Part shown: piece by piece, positions 14,388-26,701 of the stretch
Numbering within the stretch: position 1 is the stretch's first letter
Layout of the letters: each line of letters starts with the position of its first letter
Assembly (NCBI GenBank): GCA_012295275.1
Contig: CM022665.1
Location: forward strand, 35,035,522 to 35,099,521
Source of the DNA: Chrysomallon squamiferum
Taxonomy: Eukaryota > Mollusca > Gastropoda > Neomphalida > Peltospiridae
Length of the DNA stretch: 64,000 bases
Direction of reading: 5' to 3'
The notes under the pieces: model-generated
The model's database searches: none
What the model was told of the DNA's origin: nothing
Seen by the model: only the letters and a program-made list of their open reading frames with translations
Translations under genes and position numbers: made by a program

Positions 14388-14969
14388 CAGGGGTGCAGAA
14401 GTAGAAGCTATTTCAGTAGTGTGATAGCATATAATACAATGCAGTCAGCTTATATTAAGAGCTTTATAATGCTTACATATACAAATATATACACACACAA
14501 TAAAATAAAGAATGAAAGAGACATATACCTATGATAATATAGCACGTACTAGCTGTTACAAGTATACATTTTAGTGTCACATTATATAGATTGTAACTAA
14601 GAAATACAGGTATCTTGTGTATCTTATATTTATTACAATGCAGAAAGAAATTAGGCAAGATATTCTAGAAATTTGAAATGTGAAATAGCTGTCTTTACCT
14701 ACGTCTGATTTGTTGTGTTTGAGTTGTTTTTTGGGGGGGGTTTGGAGGGAGGGCAGAATGGGGGTTAAACTAAATTCAGTAACATCTGAACAGTGCACAT
14801 GCATTTTATCCCTGACTCAGTGGTACGAAATGCCAAGATGATTTCTCTAACACAAAATAAATATTAAAGAAGAAAAGAAAATGGAAACTTTCAGAATTGT
14901 GGTTTCACCTTTTAACTCATCAGTTATAATTTTCAAGTAAAAAGTGGACAAGAGCTTACTGCACCCCTG
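14388..14969. mobile_element. Non-autonomous hAT-type element (MITE), 582 bp
   Basis: The left end CAGGGGTGCAG and the right end CTGCACCCCTG form an 11-bp perfect inverted repeat. The flanking octamers ACTTAAAG (14380-14387) and ATCTAAAG (14970-14977) match at six of eight positions, consistent with an aged hAT target duplication. No transposase coding sequence is visible inside. A G run near 14730 breaks the otherwise AT-rich interior. Confidence 0.8.
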
Positions 14970-17900
14970 ATCTAAAGTAATATATCTTCTCACCACTATT
15001 ACTGGATTCGGATGCTCTGCTTTGACCTGTATTGTTTAACTTACAAAGCTGAATGTAGTAGACTGATTTTAATTTCTTAAATACATGTTACATTTCAGTG
15101 AAGGTTTTCCAGGTACAGACATTCCAAGATGACAAAAATATTATTAAATATACCAGGAGTAAAATGTTAAGAATTACTGCTATGGCAATTGTTTATTTAA
15201 AGCAGATGATTTTTCTGAAAATGTTTAATGCTTTGTTAATCAGTTTCAAGCTTTCTTAAACGAGTGATCTCTCAATGCAACAAGTCAGATCAGTTTGAAG
15301 TGTACGTGACAAGACCTCATAGTATGATTCATTTAAGTAGATTATTCAGAATACTCCTTAATTCAGAAAACAGTTCTCATCTGCAAATTCTACTACTTTG
15401 TTTACCTTACTTCATCATCCATTTCACATTAAAAAAAATATATATACATATTTTACTTGAATAGTGAAAAAAATGTTTTATAACAGAAAAAAAAAAAAAA
15501 AAAAAAAAACATGTTGTTTAAACTCATGGATTTAATAAATCTATATTATGATTTCAGCAAAAGTTAAAAAGGTAGATCCCAGGTTTTAAAAAACATTTAA
15601 ATAATGTAATAACTGTCAGAGAAAATAATGGATCAGATTCATAAAAGAAGTCTGTAATTTAGAAAATATATTTAATGCTTTACACTCCTGTTAATAAAAG
15701 TGTATTTACCACAGGTCATTATAAGTAAATTATATTAATTGGCTTCAAAGATATATGCATGTTCTGTTTACGTTTAAATAAACCAGTTCTTTTGGTTTGT
15801 TATGTTTTAAATTATTGAGTGGTAATAAATAACCTATTTAGTTGTGGTTTAGATTTAAACAAATCGGTCCCATATAGGCCATAAATGCCAGTGTATGATT
15901 TGCATTGCTCTTTCTAAGGGAATTATACTTACTCACGAGCTTCAGGCAAATAATAATTATTTTATGATTTATATATTTTTTATTAGAATAATCAAGTGTG
16001 CCATGGATGAGATTAAATGTACATAGTATATGCTCATTTTATTTAATTGCCTAGCTTACATAGTTCAGTTTATTGCCACTTGAGATTCTATTTAAATAAG
16101 ATAATCAAGATTATTACTTGAATTAAAATATCTATATATATGCTTCTAATGCCATGATGGAACACAGAGACAGAACAAAATCATTATTTTATTTCTTCTT
16201 GTAAAAGAATACATCTAATACCGCAACAGAACTCCAGTTGTGCTGTTTTTATAAAGAAATTGGAGAGATGCCTTTCTTTTTCTTTTTGTTGAGAATGTAT
16301 ATTCAGAAAGATGTTTGAAGTGAAGAACAATAGCAGTTTTTCTTTTTAATGCTTGTTGCCGTTTAATTAATTATGTTAATGTTTAAACTGCCTTTAGTAT
16401 TTGTTGATTATAAATCTATTGATAAGTAAGCCACTACTGTAAATAACTTTTTATTTAAAGAATCTCTTGCATAGGTGTTAACGGTTTATGATTCACCACA
16501 TAGTTTTTTGCTTTATTTAACATTTCTAATTATATTAGATTTTTCTGTTGTACATTCATTGTTTGTATTAGGCAACTGTGTTTTGAGGGGTTTTTTAGGG
16601 TGAGGAGTGGGTGGCTATTGTTCGGCTAAGCATAGTTACATTTCTTCTTGGTTTTTTTAAATATATTTATTAACTTAAATATGTGAATTTATGACTTCAC
16701 CAAATGTTATGTATATTATTAGTTTATTATTATTACTTATGTCATATATTTAAAGTTTCTTAATAACAGTCACAGCCATTCCTATGAACCTTTTTTTTTT
16801 TAATTAAATTTACTTTTTCTTCTTTTCTAATTAGTTTTTAGAATAATAGTAAATCTGAATAATAAAATATTAACATTTACTTAAAATTATTGCAATAAAC
16901 AATATAATGATGGTGATAAAACAAAAAATTAACTTTGAAAAATGGACAATGATGACTTGTTTAATTATGTTCAAGTCCTTATTTCCCTCCTTTTGAAAAA
17001 ACACAGTAACGTACAAATTCATTCTGAACTGGGATAATTTGCTTATTATATTCCATGACTTTTAGGAGTATGTCAGGGAAAGAATGAATATTTGTTTAAT
17101 GGTTAACAGCTGTTAGATGTCAAGCATAAAACATTTTTTATTATAATTTGTTTGTTTAATGAGATAGAAAGCACATTTCCACCACTTCATGAACTACTTT
17201 TACTGATTAGCAGCAAGGGATTTTTTGTGTAGACCTTCCCACAGACTGCATAGATAACCCTTACAACAGATTAGAATGGTGTATAAATCCAGCAGGTGCA
17301 TTGAAAAAAACAACTTTCAGTAAATTGAACTCCATAGCTTTGGGGCTTTTTTTATACAATAATAACTAAAGATCAATTCTTCAGTATGTACCATGCAGCT
17401 AAGCAGAATAGTAACATGTTTAAAAAAAACAAATTGAAAACAGTGACGTAAAATACTAACGTTATATTATAATTTATATATTGTTTTAACATCAAACCTG
17501 TTTAATATTATTGGTTAGTATGAACCTTGGAAACTTTCATTTTTTATATTTTTTTAATAAATTCTACAGTGGCTTGATGTTCCATAGTTTGTTAAAAGGT
17601 TTAAAATTTTAGGTTATAATTTACTACAAATTTTGTAATATAAAATAATTGTTGCTGTAGAACAAACATTTCGTATGATGATGAACAGTGTATCTACATG
17701 ATGAATAATACTTAAAATTAGTTCATGCTTTAATACTAGTAACTAGATATAATATTATATGTTTGTATCTGAAGTCTAACTTGTTATTCATGACATAGAA
17801 ACTGGTAAAAGTATTTTAGAAAATATTTTATTTGTAAATAAATGTACTACTTTAAAACATTTCTGTACAAACAGAATCTTTAGTTTTGTCATCAGAATCA

Positions 17901-18409
17901 GTTGCTTGTTCTGAAAGAAGTTACAATTTAGATAACTTAAATCTCTCCTTCAGTCCATATCTAAGTTTATTAACATTCATTAGCTGAAATACTATATACA
18001 TGGTTCAGGCATATTAACTCTCAGAGAAATCACAGATCATATTGTATTTGTTTATGTTTTGACTTAGCATGCATTACAATAATAATATTCTGTTGGTGGT
18101 GCTGATATCTCATTTTGTTGATATTTAAAAAAAAATAAAAAAAATTGAATTCACACTGGTGTTTATTGTCTGTTCATTTTGTCTGTAGTCTTAATATTAC
18201 CTTTATTAATTTGTTAGTGTGTTTTTAACTGCTATTAGGAAACCACAGGTATCATTTTTACAAATAAAAAATAGGTAGAAGTCTGTTATATTTATTTATT
18301 CCTCCTTCCTTCTCCATCTTATATTCTTATTATTTTATTGTTATGACAAGAAACTGAAAGACGCACTTCAACAATACCATGCTAAAACTTTTTACCAGTC
18401 AACAGCTTG

Positions 18410-18452
<43 letters not shown>

Positions 18453-18927
18453 CCCAACCCACACACAGATACATAAACACCTTTCCTACAGACAGTAACA
18501 TTTATACACCATGGACTAAATAAATAGGAACTAGCTGAAAGGGGAAATATCCAAGTGTACATTCTAACCACAGAAGTATAATCCACTCCTTACATCATCA
18601 AACATGGATAATCCCTTATGTGGATAATAGCATGGTCGACCTGTCACAGTCAAAAAATGCCCAGCTTTTATTATTATCTGCATCAGTTATTATAATGATA
18701 TTATACCTTACTAAAAATGAAGTTGTTACATAAACACAACCGATTTGCTAATAATGAGCCAAGGTTAGGATTAACTGAGGGTGAAACTAATCCAGAAGTA
18801 TGGTCACAATACTTTTGTGGACTGTGGATACAGTTGCAGCCAGAAACGAATGAATATTAATTTAACTCAGAAAGGATTGTATTGTTTACCATTACTCTTG
18901 TTACTCTTGTTACTTTGTCATAAAGAA
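14970..18927. other. Intergenic AT-rich DNA upstream of the unknown three-exon gene
   Basis: No convincing exon on either strand. It contains an A run at 15487-15508 and a pure (TA)n tract at 18412-18447. The promoter of the downstream gene should lie near the right edge, but I cannot point to a TATA box or initiator with confidence. Confidence 0.5.
18412..18447. repeat. (TA)n microsatellite
   Basis: About 18 uninterrupted TA units, 0.5 kb upstream of the three-exon unknown gene, followed by a CA-rich stretch. Confidence 0.97.
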
Positions 18928-20984
18928 ATGATGAGTGATCGAAAAGAACGCGAAGATCTATTGTGTCAGCATAGTGGAAGGTAATCACTGATTTGAAGTT
19001 CTCTAACTCAAATATTCTAATTTGTGTTGTATCAGGTTTGTTGATAAGCTGAAATGTAGTTAAATGCAGTTTATTACATTTAAAAATAAATTACCAGTAT
19101 GGTATAATGCAAACAATGATTTTCAAACTGTTTATATTTTTAATTAAAGTAAATTCACATAATTGTTACTTTTAATATGTTTTAAGATCAGATCTGTAAT
19201 TCAGATAATGCTATTTAAAAATACTTGTTTTTGTCATTTGAATTTAACAAACCGAAGTCGGAATAGCACGCTTTAGTAATAATATACCTTACTGTCACGT
19301 AGCTTTTACTGATTAAAACAATACTAAAATTACCAAACATCATATAAGGCCTTAATGAGAATGTGGCAATCCTCCTATAAATAGAACAATGTTTTCAATT
19401 AAGTTAACAGAAACAAATAATCTAATTTTTCTCAAATTATACAGTAGAAACCGTTACTGGTTTTAATATTATATAATTTGGCAAGCATATTTTTGTTTAT
19501 TATTATTATTTCTGGTGAGACAGAGTTGTGCCTGCAGGAGGGAAATTATTTTGCAGTGGAATGCACATGTGTGTAGAAATAAGGAGTATATTTTATTATT
19601 ATTACTATTTATTTATTAAAGAAGTGGAGATCCGCTTAGCATCAGACAGCTGAAAGTGAGTATCTCTATCCCCCAGTTGTGTTTAGTGTCTGAGTGGAAA
19701 GTCCACCAGGAGAATGACAGGAACTCTGCGATTCCCGCCACAGAACACAGAACACCTCGCAAAGGAAAACCTAACTTCATAGATCAGAAGTATGTATACA
19801 GTTTGAAATAGAATAAATGAATGACACCTCTCATGAATATGTTAATATTTATTTACCTTAAATTTTAGTTATAGTATATATGGTTGTGCAACAAGAAACA
19901 GGAAACAACATCAAAACAGTTTGCAATTGTATAATTGTTTTTATTGATAATAGGACTTATTATATATATATATTTTTAATGCGTTAACTAAAATATTAAT
20001 TAAGTAAAACATAAAAATATAACAGAAAACCATAATCTGTTTAAGCCTTCACTTTTTAAAATTTTATTTTATTTTATTTTATTTTATTTATTTATATTTT
20101 TAATATTTATTTTGCATATGTACTGATGAAGGAGTATATAAAATAAAGAATTTTAAAAACTTTAATTTCTTAATTATGTTGTAAAATTATTCCAGTTTTT
20201 GATATATTATTATTACTACTACTACTACTTCTTAATTTTCAGGACACTTTATGACAATAAACGAACATTCGTTGCTAGCAGAGTGCTGGATCCATCTCCA
20301 GCACATCCTGTCAGATGTACATCATTGATAAACAGACATAACCGGATAACAAACCTCATGAATGACAACAACCAGCTTGACAGCTTCAGAAGCATGATAA
20401 TACAAAGCTTTTACAAAACCCCAGCATATCCACCTCCTATAAGTGACAACAAATACCCAATTGTACGCAAGGGCAGTTTGTATTACCATCTGGTGGAAAG
20501 TCTGAAACGACAAAAGCCAAAACAGGAAGAAATAGACATTCAAGTCTCCCTTCTGAAGCCAGTGACTTGTCAGTTTAGGGAAGGTTTTGACAGAGAATAC
20601 TGCGATATTCTGGGTCCCGTATCATGCTCCCGCTGCATCGAAAGAACCAACAGACATCTCGCCAACGAAATCCAGAAAGGCATCTTCCCTGAAATTGAAG
20701 TTACCCTCAACTCACTTGTTGTTCCTAGCATGTACAAAGCAATGAGAACGAGCCACACTGTGCTAGTCAGGAAGAAGAGACTGCATGAACTAAGTAAACT
20801 AGATCAGAGTTTTTTGCTGCGACGTCGAGAGACACCATTACGACCTAGTGCCCTGCACCGTCTGACAACACAGTCCACCAAGCTGCCCAGTTTCAGTTCG
20901 TCCGACCAATTTCCAAACTGGACATCATCATTTATGAGTTCACGAAACATCACCTCATTAACAATTGAATCATCTGTCTTTTAA
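18928..20984 (+). CDS. Unrecognised three-exon gene, predicted 320-residue basic protein
   Basis: Exons 18928-18980, 19622-19789 and 20243-20984 join in one frame (963 nt including the TAA stop). Donors are GTAATC and GTATGT; acceptors are TTAAAG and TTTTCAG. The start is taken at tandem ATGs (18928 and 18931) giving MMSDRKERED. An in-frame ATG at 18781 would add a leucine-rich stretch that looks like repeat translation, so I prefer the inner start. The protein is hydrophilic and rich in Arg, Ser and Lys, with no signal peptide or membrane span. The last exon carries most of it, including a Cys-rich spot with CSRC and a basic VRKKRLHEL segment, and ends Ser-Ser-Val-Phe. I do not recognise a family. 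Coding character rests on open frames, compatible phases and higher G+C than the flanks. Exon 1 is the least certain part. Confidence 0.72.
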
Positions 20985-22044
20985 TATCCACATGGAATAC
21001 CGTTATGTAATCAACAATTATTTTCTGTATCATGATAAGCAGCTGATACATTATAAAGTCAAAATTAAATGTTAATGACAGCAATCTTAGTATGTTAATT
21101 AGAACAACTGGCTACCCCTTCCTTTGAAGTATAAAGTGGTGGTGTTTTTTTTTTAATTTTTTTACAATACATACAAATTAAAGTGATAGGAATAATTAAA
21201 CTGTAGTGATACCTTTTTCTTCTCTCCAGATACAAGAATAAACCACATACATAGTATGTATCAACTAATAAATTTGCTAAAATAAATTATATTAATACTG
21301 AAATTAAACAAGGAAATGAATGTGTTATTCTGTTAATTCTTAATATTTAAGTAATATATTTTTAATAAATTATATTATATATAATATTAAACTGAAATGT
21401 TTTGTTTGCTTTCTATGTTCCCTCTAAGCTGCACAGTTGCTGTATTGGTGTCAAGGACATCAAAATGTAGCCTCTCAATTTAATTTACAAAATACGACTG
21501 TTTTTGTCATTGTATATTTCTGTGTTTGTTTTCGGAGTGTTTTTTTGCTGTTGTTGTTGTTGTTTCAGATAATAAAAATAATGCACTTAAATAAAAAATT
21601 ATATTTAAAATGAAGTCAGTGTTCTACAGACGTTTTACTGACTGATTAAAAAGGGAAAACTAAATTGACTTATTTTACCCTATTCCACACCAAAATGAAA
21701 TAAAAGTAATATATTTAGGGCCGGCCCAGACAATTTTGTGCCCAATTTAGATTTTTAAAAACATCACTAATTACCCCCAACAATTTCCCTGATTTAAATA
21801 ACAAAGAAGAAAGATAAAATAATAATTTTTTTGTTATTTGATTTTTTTAATTGTTTTGGTGAATTTTTTTTGTCTCTGTTTTTTTTTATAAAAAATTCTA
21901 ATTACCCCTAATTACCTAATTTTAAATATATTTACACACTGATTACCCCCAGCAAACCCTTGATTTTCCCCTGATTTAAATAACATTTAAAAAGTTAACA
22001 CCTCTGGCCACTATCACATTGATTTCAGCTTATGTTTGTTTTCT
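20985..22044. other. Convergent intergenic region with a decayed repeat fragment
   Basis: It holds the 3' UTR of the unknown + strand gene and the 3' UTR of the IRAG-like - strand gene. AATAAA hexamers near 21235 and 21275 could serve the + strand gene. Between about 21717 and 21995 the phrase ATTACCCCCA followed by CCCTGATTTAAATAAC occurs twice, and a related ATTACCCCCAACAATT phrase occurs near 46370, which suggests a dispersed repeat. Its class is unknown. Confidence 0.45.
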
Positions 22045-25000
22045 TCACAAAGATGGTATTCCATAGCAATGATGAATCTGTATTCCTCTTTCATTGAGAA
22101 AAATTAGAATAACCAAGCACACATCAATAATAAAAACAGTGCAAGCTACTATGAAGTACAATGTATACACAGGATGTTCTGATAATATTGACAATGCAGT
22201 TTCTTGGAGATCTTTGAGTTTTTGAAATTCTTTCCCTTCAGATTTCTCAGTTTTTTCAATGATTTCCTGAATATTGTTACTAATTTTATTTTGCTGTTCT
22301 TTTAGCTCATTTTGTTTTTCCCATAATTTAGATTGTATTGCATCCTCTAAACTAATCAATGACAAAATAATAATAATAATAATAAATAAAAAATAAAAAA
22401 ATAAAAAAGTAAAATAAAAGCTAAATAAAAAAATCATACTAATAAATAAATAAAAGTGTTAAAAATTATTAACATCACTGATAAATGCACTAAGGTATGT
22501 TTTTATATATGAGTAATGAATTAAATACATACAAACTATATTACTACCTCTATTGTCTCATCTAATCAGACAGCAAAAGAAACTTACCCTTTCTGATATG
22601 CTTCCTCTTCCTGAGAGCTTTGCTTGCTTGGGGATGCAGAACTGCCACCCTGTTCTTTAGCTCTGCAGTAACAATATGAAAAAATGTCACCAAGATCTAA
22701 CAACACTTTCATAAGAGTTCAGAAGTGGGAAGACAAAATATGTGTTTTAATACATGTAAGAACAGAATTTAGAAAAAAGCATTTATAAATTCAATTTAGA
22801 CTGATTTTATGGTTTTACATTTCAGACGAATTTTCTCTTGAAAGCGTTGAGCTTTCTCTGGACAGGGAAGAGAGTGATGTAATAACATTCTGGTGCTCTT
22901 GTGAATTTTTTCTGAAAATGGGTGTTATAGCATTTTCAATGGAAGTGCCAGCTAAGGCAGCCTGAAACCATTGTCTAGGATCCTACAACAAAATTAATAT
23001 TCATTAATAAACTAAACATAAAATAAAGTGCAAGCAGTATTTGTTGTCAGCTGTAACAGCATTTCACTGATTACCAAGAAGAATTGTAGTCCAAATTTTA
23101 ATTTTTTCCATACAATTTTAATAATAAAAATAATTTATAAAATGTTTTTATATTCTTAATTTCAATCAGCTGAATATTATTTTTTAACTGATATAAAAGG
23201 ATTAAAATAGCAATACATCAGAAAAAGAGATTATAAAAAATATGTTTTATTATATTTGAATAATTTTATAACTTGGTAAGATTTTATAATTACACTGTGT
23301 TTTAGTCCAGTTTAAGATGACTGCCAGGAATATTAAGTAAATAAATATTTCAAAATATTGTAAATATCTTTAGCCCTAACACATAAAGTATTAAATATAT
23401 GTATTTCAGATTAGAGTGAGATATTAATAACAGCAAATTACAAATGTTCTGTTCACTACTGTATTAGGCTGTCATACAAATTATTACAAGGTCTGCTGCT
23501 GCATAAAACCATTATTACATTGATTCTGTACTATCTAAACTAAACATCATTTAAAATATCAAGCAAATAGGTTTTATGAAACATTTAAATAAAATTATCA
23601 ATACTATTCTGTACATAAAAATAAAATCATCAAAGAAGACAAACACAGAATAAATATTTTTATATTCATTTAATGTTGTTAATTTAATCTGAAAAAATCC
23701 CAACAATCTTCTTATAATTTATTAAAGAAAAAAGATAAATGCAGTTGAACACATTTGACTTAAACACGAATACAAAATGAATTACTACATTTCAGATGAA
23801 ATACAATAAAATAGCTGTATTGTTATTCCTAAAACTGATTAATAAACCCTGATATAAAATATAAGAAAAACCATTTTGAGAACAATGTAAAATTATTGAA
23901 GAAATAAAATGTACTAACTACACTGCCAACTTTAAATAATTTTAAAAGTATAGAACAACTATCAACCTGTAAATGCCATTTTCTAATAAAATTATGAATT
24001 TATTTTTAAAGTTTCTAAGAAAAATCAAGAACAAATGATTTTCTACTACTTCTTCCATCCACAAATGTTATTAACATTATTATATCGCAAACAAAATCTT
24101 TAATGTGTATACTCTTATTTTGATCAACAGTCTGCCCCTAATTGACCTGAACATGTAATCATTCACTTTCTCCAGATTATTATTATTTTTATTATTTTTG
24201 TTTTGTTATATATTATGAAGACAAAATGAATGGTAATTTGTATTCTTCACTTTAAGATGAAAATTACGGACTTTAAGAAGAAAATAAATCATTAATTTAG
24301 CAACCTTACCAGAGAAGCAGAATGTTGGAGGGTGGCACATCCTGATCCACCCAACATGCGTGGCAGGACTATTTCACTTCTGCATCTTGTCTAGAAAGAG
24401 CAAGTTTAATGAAAGGATAGTAATACAACTAATTATTCTATACACTGGATAGGCACACCTAAAACTAATACTATAATTGTCAATTATTTTATGCCAGTTA
24501 AAAACAAATAAAATTAAATTAAATACAGTTTAAAAAAATGGAATAAAAATGAAAAAGGTGGTAAGACAAAACAAAACATGTTACTGATCAATGAAGACAT
24601 TATAGTATGTATACTATATCACTTTATCAGCCTGCTATTGTTTAAAAAAATAATAAAAATTTGAAAACATTGATATCTTCTAGCTATCCATTATTATTTC
24701 ATTTATAATAATAAATGCAGAGATACAGCTAGTCCAGTTAAGATGGAAACACATGAGTGAAAGTTCTAAAAATAAAAATGTAAAGAGCTGCAATCCACAC
24801 AATAAGAAAAACTGCAGACAGAAGCTTGGAATTCCCTAAAATCACTCATTAGTAAAATACACCATGCCATTAATGGAAATGAAATGAAAATAAATCATTT
24901 CTTTATCATATTTCAGGCTCCGAATAAAACAAACTTAAAAACACTGAAACATAAATAAATCCTAGTGAAAACATTAAATTATCTCTGAAAATACTTTTAT

Positions 25001-26613
25001 ATAATAAATACAAAAGCCACACAATAAGTAAATAAAATACAAACTATTATACTTTAGCTATAAATATTAAAATATATTGTTTAAATTATATTATCATTAT
25101 GTTTTAGCTAAATACAACATTAGTAAGGAGTTATTATGTATGTTTAACTTTTATGATTACATAAGTGGTCAAATTAGATATATTTTAAATGAATGCAGGA
25201 AAAGGTAAAAACAGTGCCACACAGTTTCCAAAAAACAAATTATCAGACATTTATCATGTATTTCTGCAAATATATACAAATGAATATTCAATGATGTACT
25301 TTTTATTAAAGCCTTTGTCAAAACAATTTAGTTTAACCATTTCTCAATATGTTCTGTGAACAGAACTGTTTCCTATTGTTAAAACAATCAAACATCTTCC
25401 CCCAATCAATCAACTGCAAAAGATGTGTCAGATATAAAAAAAATGCATAAATGAATAAAACTGAAACTATATACATGCATAAAACATCACAAATGCATCG
25501 CATGAAACTACTTAGAAATACTTTTGATAAAGAAAAAAGGACAAGATTAACGTACAAACAGCAAATAATAATAAAAATCACAAAAAAGGAGTTTACCACA
25601 TTAAATATACTTACACGTGCAATTTTTCATTAGCCTAGGGCGAAATCTATATGATAATTCATGATTCTTCTTTCTAATTATAGTACGTTTACTATTAATT
25701 TGTGTATTAACAACTGTAATAGTGAATTGGATTATGTAAGAAAACAAAAAAAAATAATTCATTTGCTTACAGGTTAGTTTACATTAAAACGTTTTTTTTT
25801 GTTTGTTTTTTTCTTGGTTTTTTTTTAAATTTAAAAATAACAAAAAAACCTAAATAAAAAATGAAAAACAATTTATAACCTACTACTGACATCATCTGCC
25901 TTAGATTCAAGATTAAAAAAAAAAAAAAAAACATTCAGCAAATATTTCTTAATGTGCTGTATTAAATGTACAACCAAAGTTATTACATCTGATTTCAGAA
26001 AAGGTTTAAAATATTGACCAGTGATTAAAAAATGCCAATTCTGAGCAATAATTGCAAACTATTTTAACATCTTTAAGGAAAGACTAATATATAACTACTG
26101 TGAAATTTTATATATGTCAGCTACTTTTGATTAAATTCATTCTTAATCAAATGAGCTATAAAACACAAAAGTGAATGAATAAAACTTACCTTTATAGGAG
26201 CTTTCAATCCACACATAGACACGGATCTTTTAGATCCTGGAAAAAAAAATTTAAACTCTCGTTCTTAATTAATAAAAATAAATAAAACAAAACAGTAGTT
26301 ATATAGATTATATTTTTAATTAAAAAAACAACAACAACCCAAAACCCACAAACTACTACAACAAAAAAACCAATAACAGAACTTTCACCTAATAAATTGT
26401 CTTCTTTAGTGTTGAAATACTATTGTTTACTAATACAAAAAGGCATTTTATTTCCCAATCATATTTAATCATTAATTTTCTGATATTAAATTTGTAAAAT
26501 TCATAGATTGGCTATTTCTGTAAAATTGCTGCCAAAAGGCTTTTCCATTGCCATTAACTGTTTCCTGAAATTAAATATGTATTTTGTAAATAATAATAAT
26601 AATAACAGTAGTA

Positions 26614-26701
<88 letters not shown>

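Noticed and set aside
18781-18927. Upstream ATG extension of the three-exon unknown gene
   Set aside because: The added part is dominated by a leucine run from TTA/CTT-type repeats and is AT-rich like non-coding DNA; tandem ATGs at 18928 are a better start.
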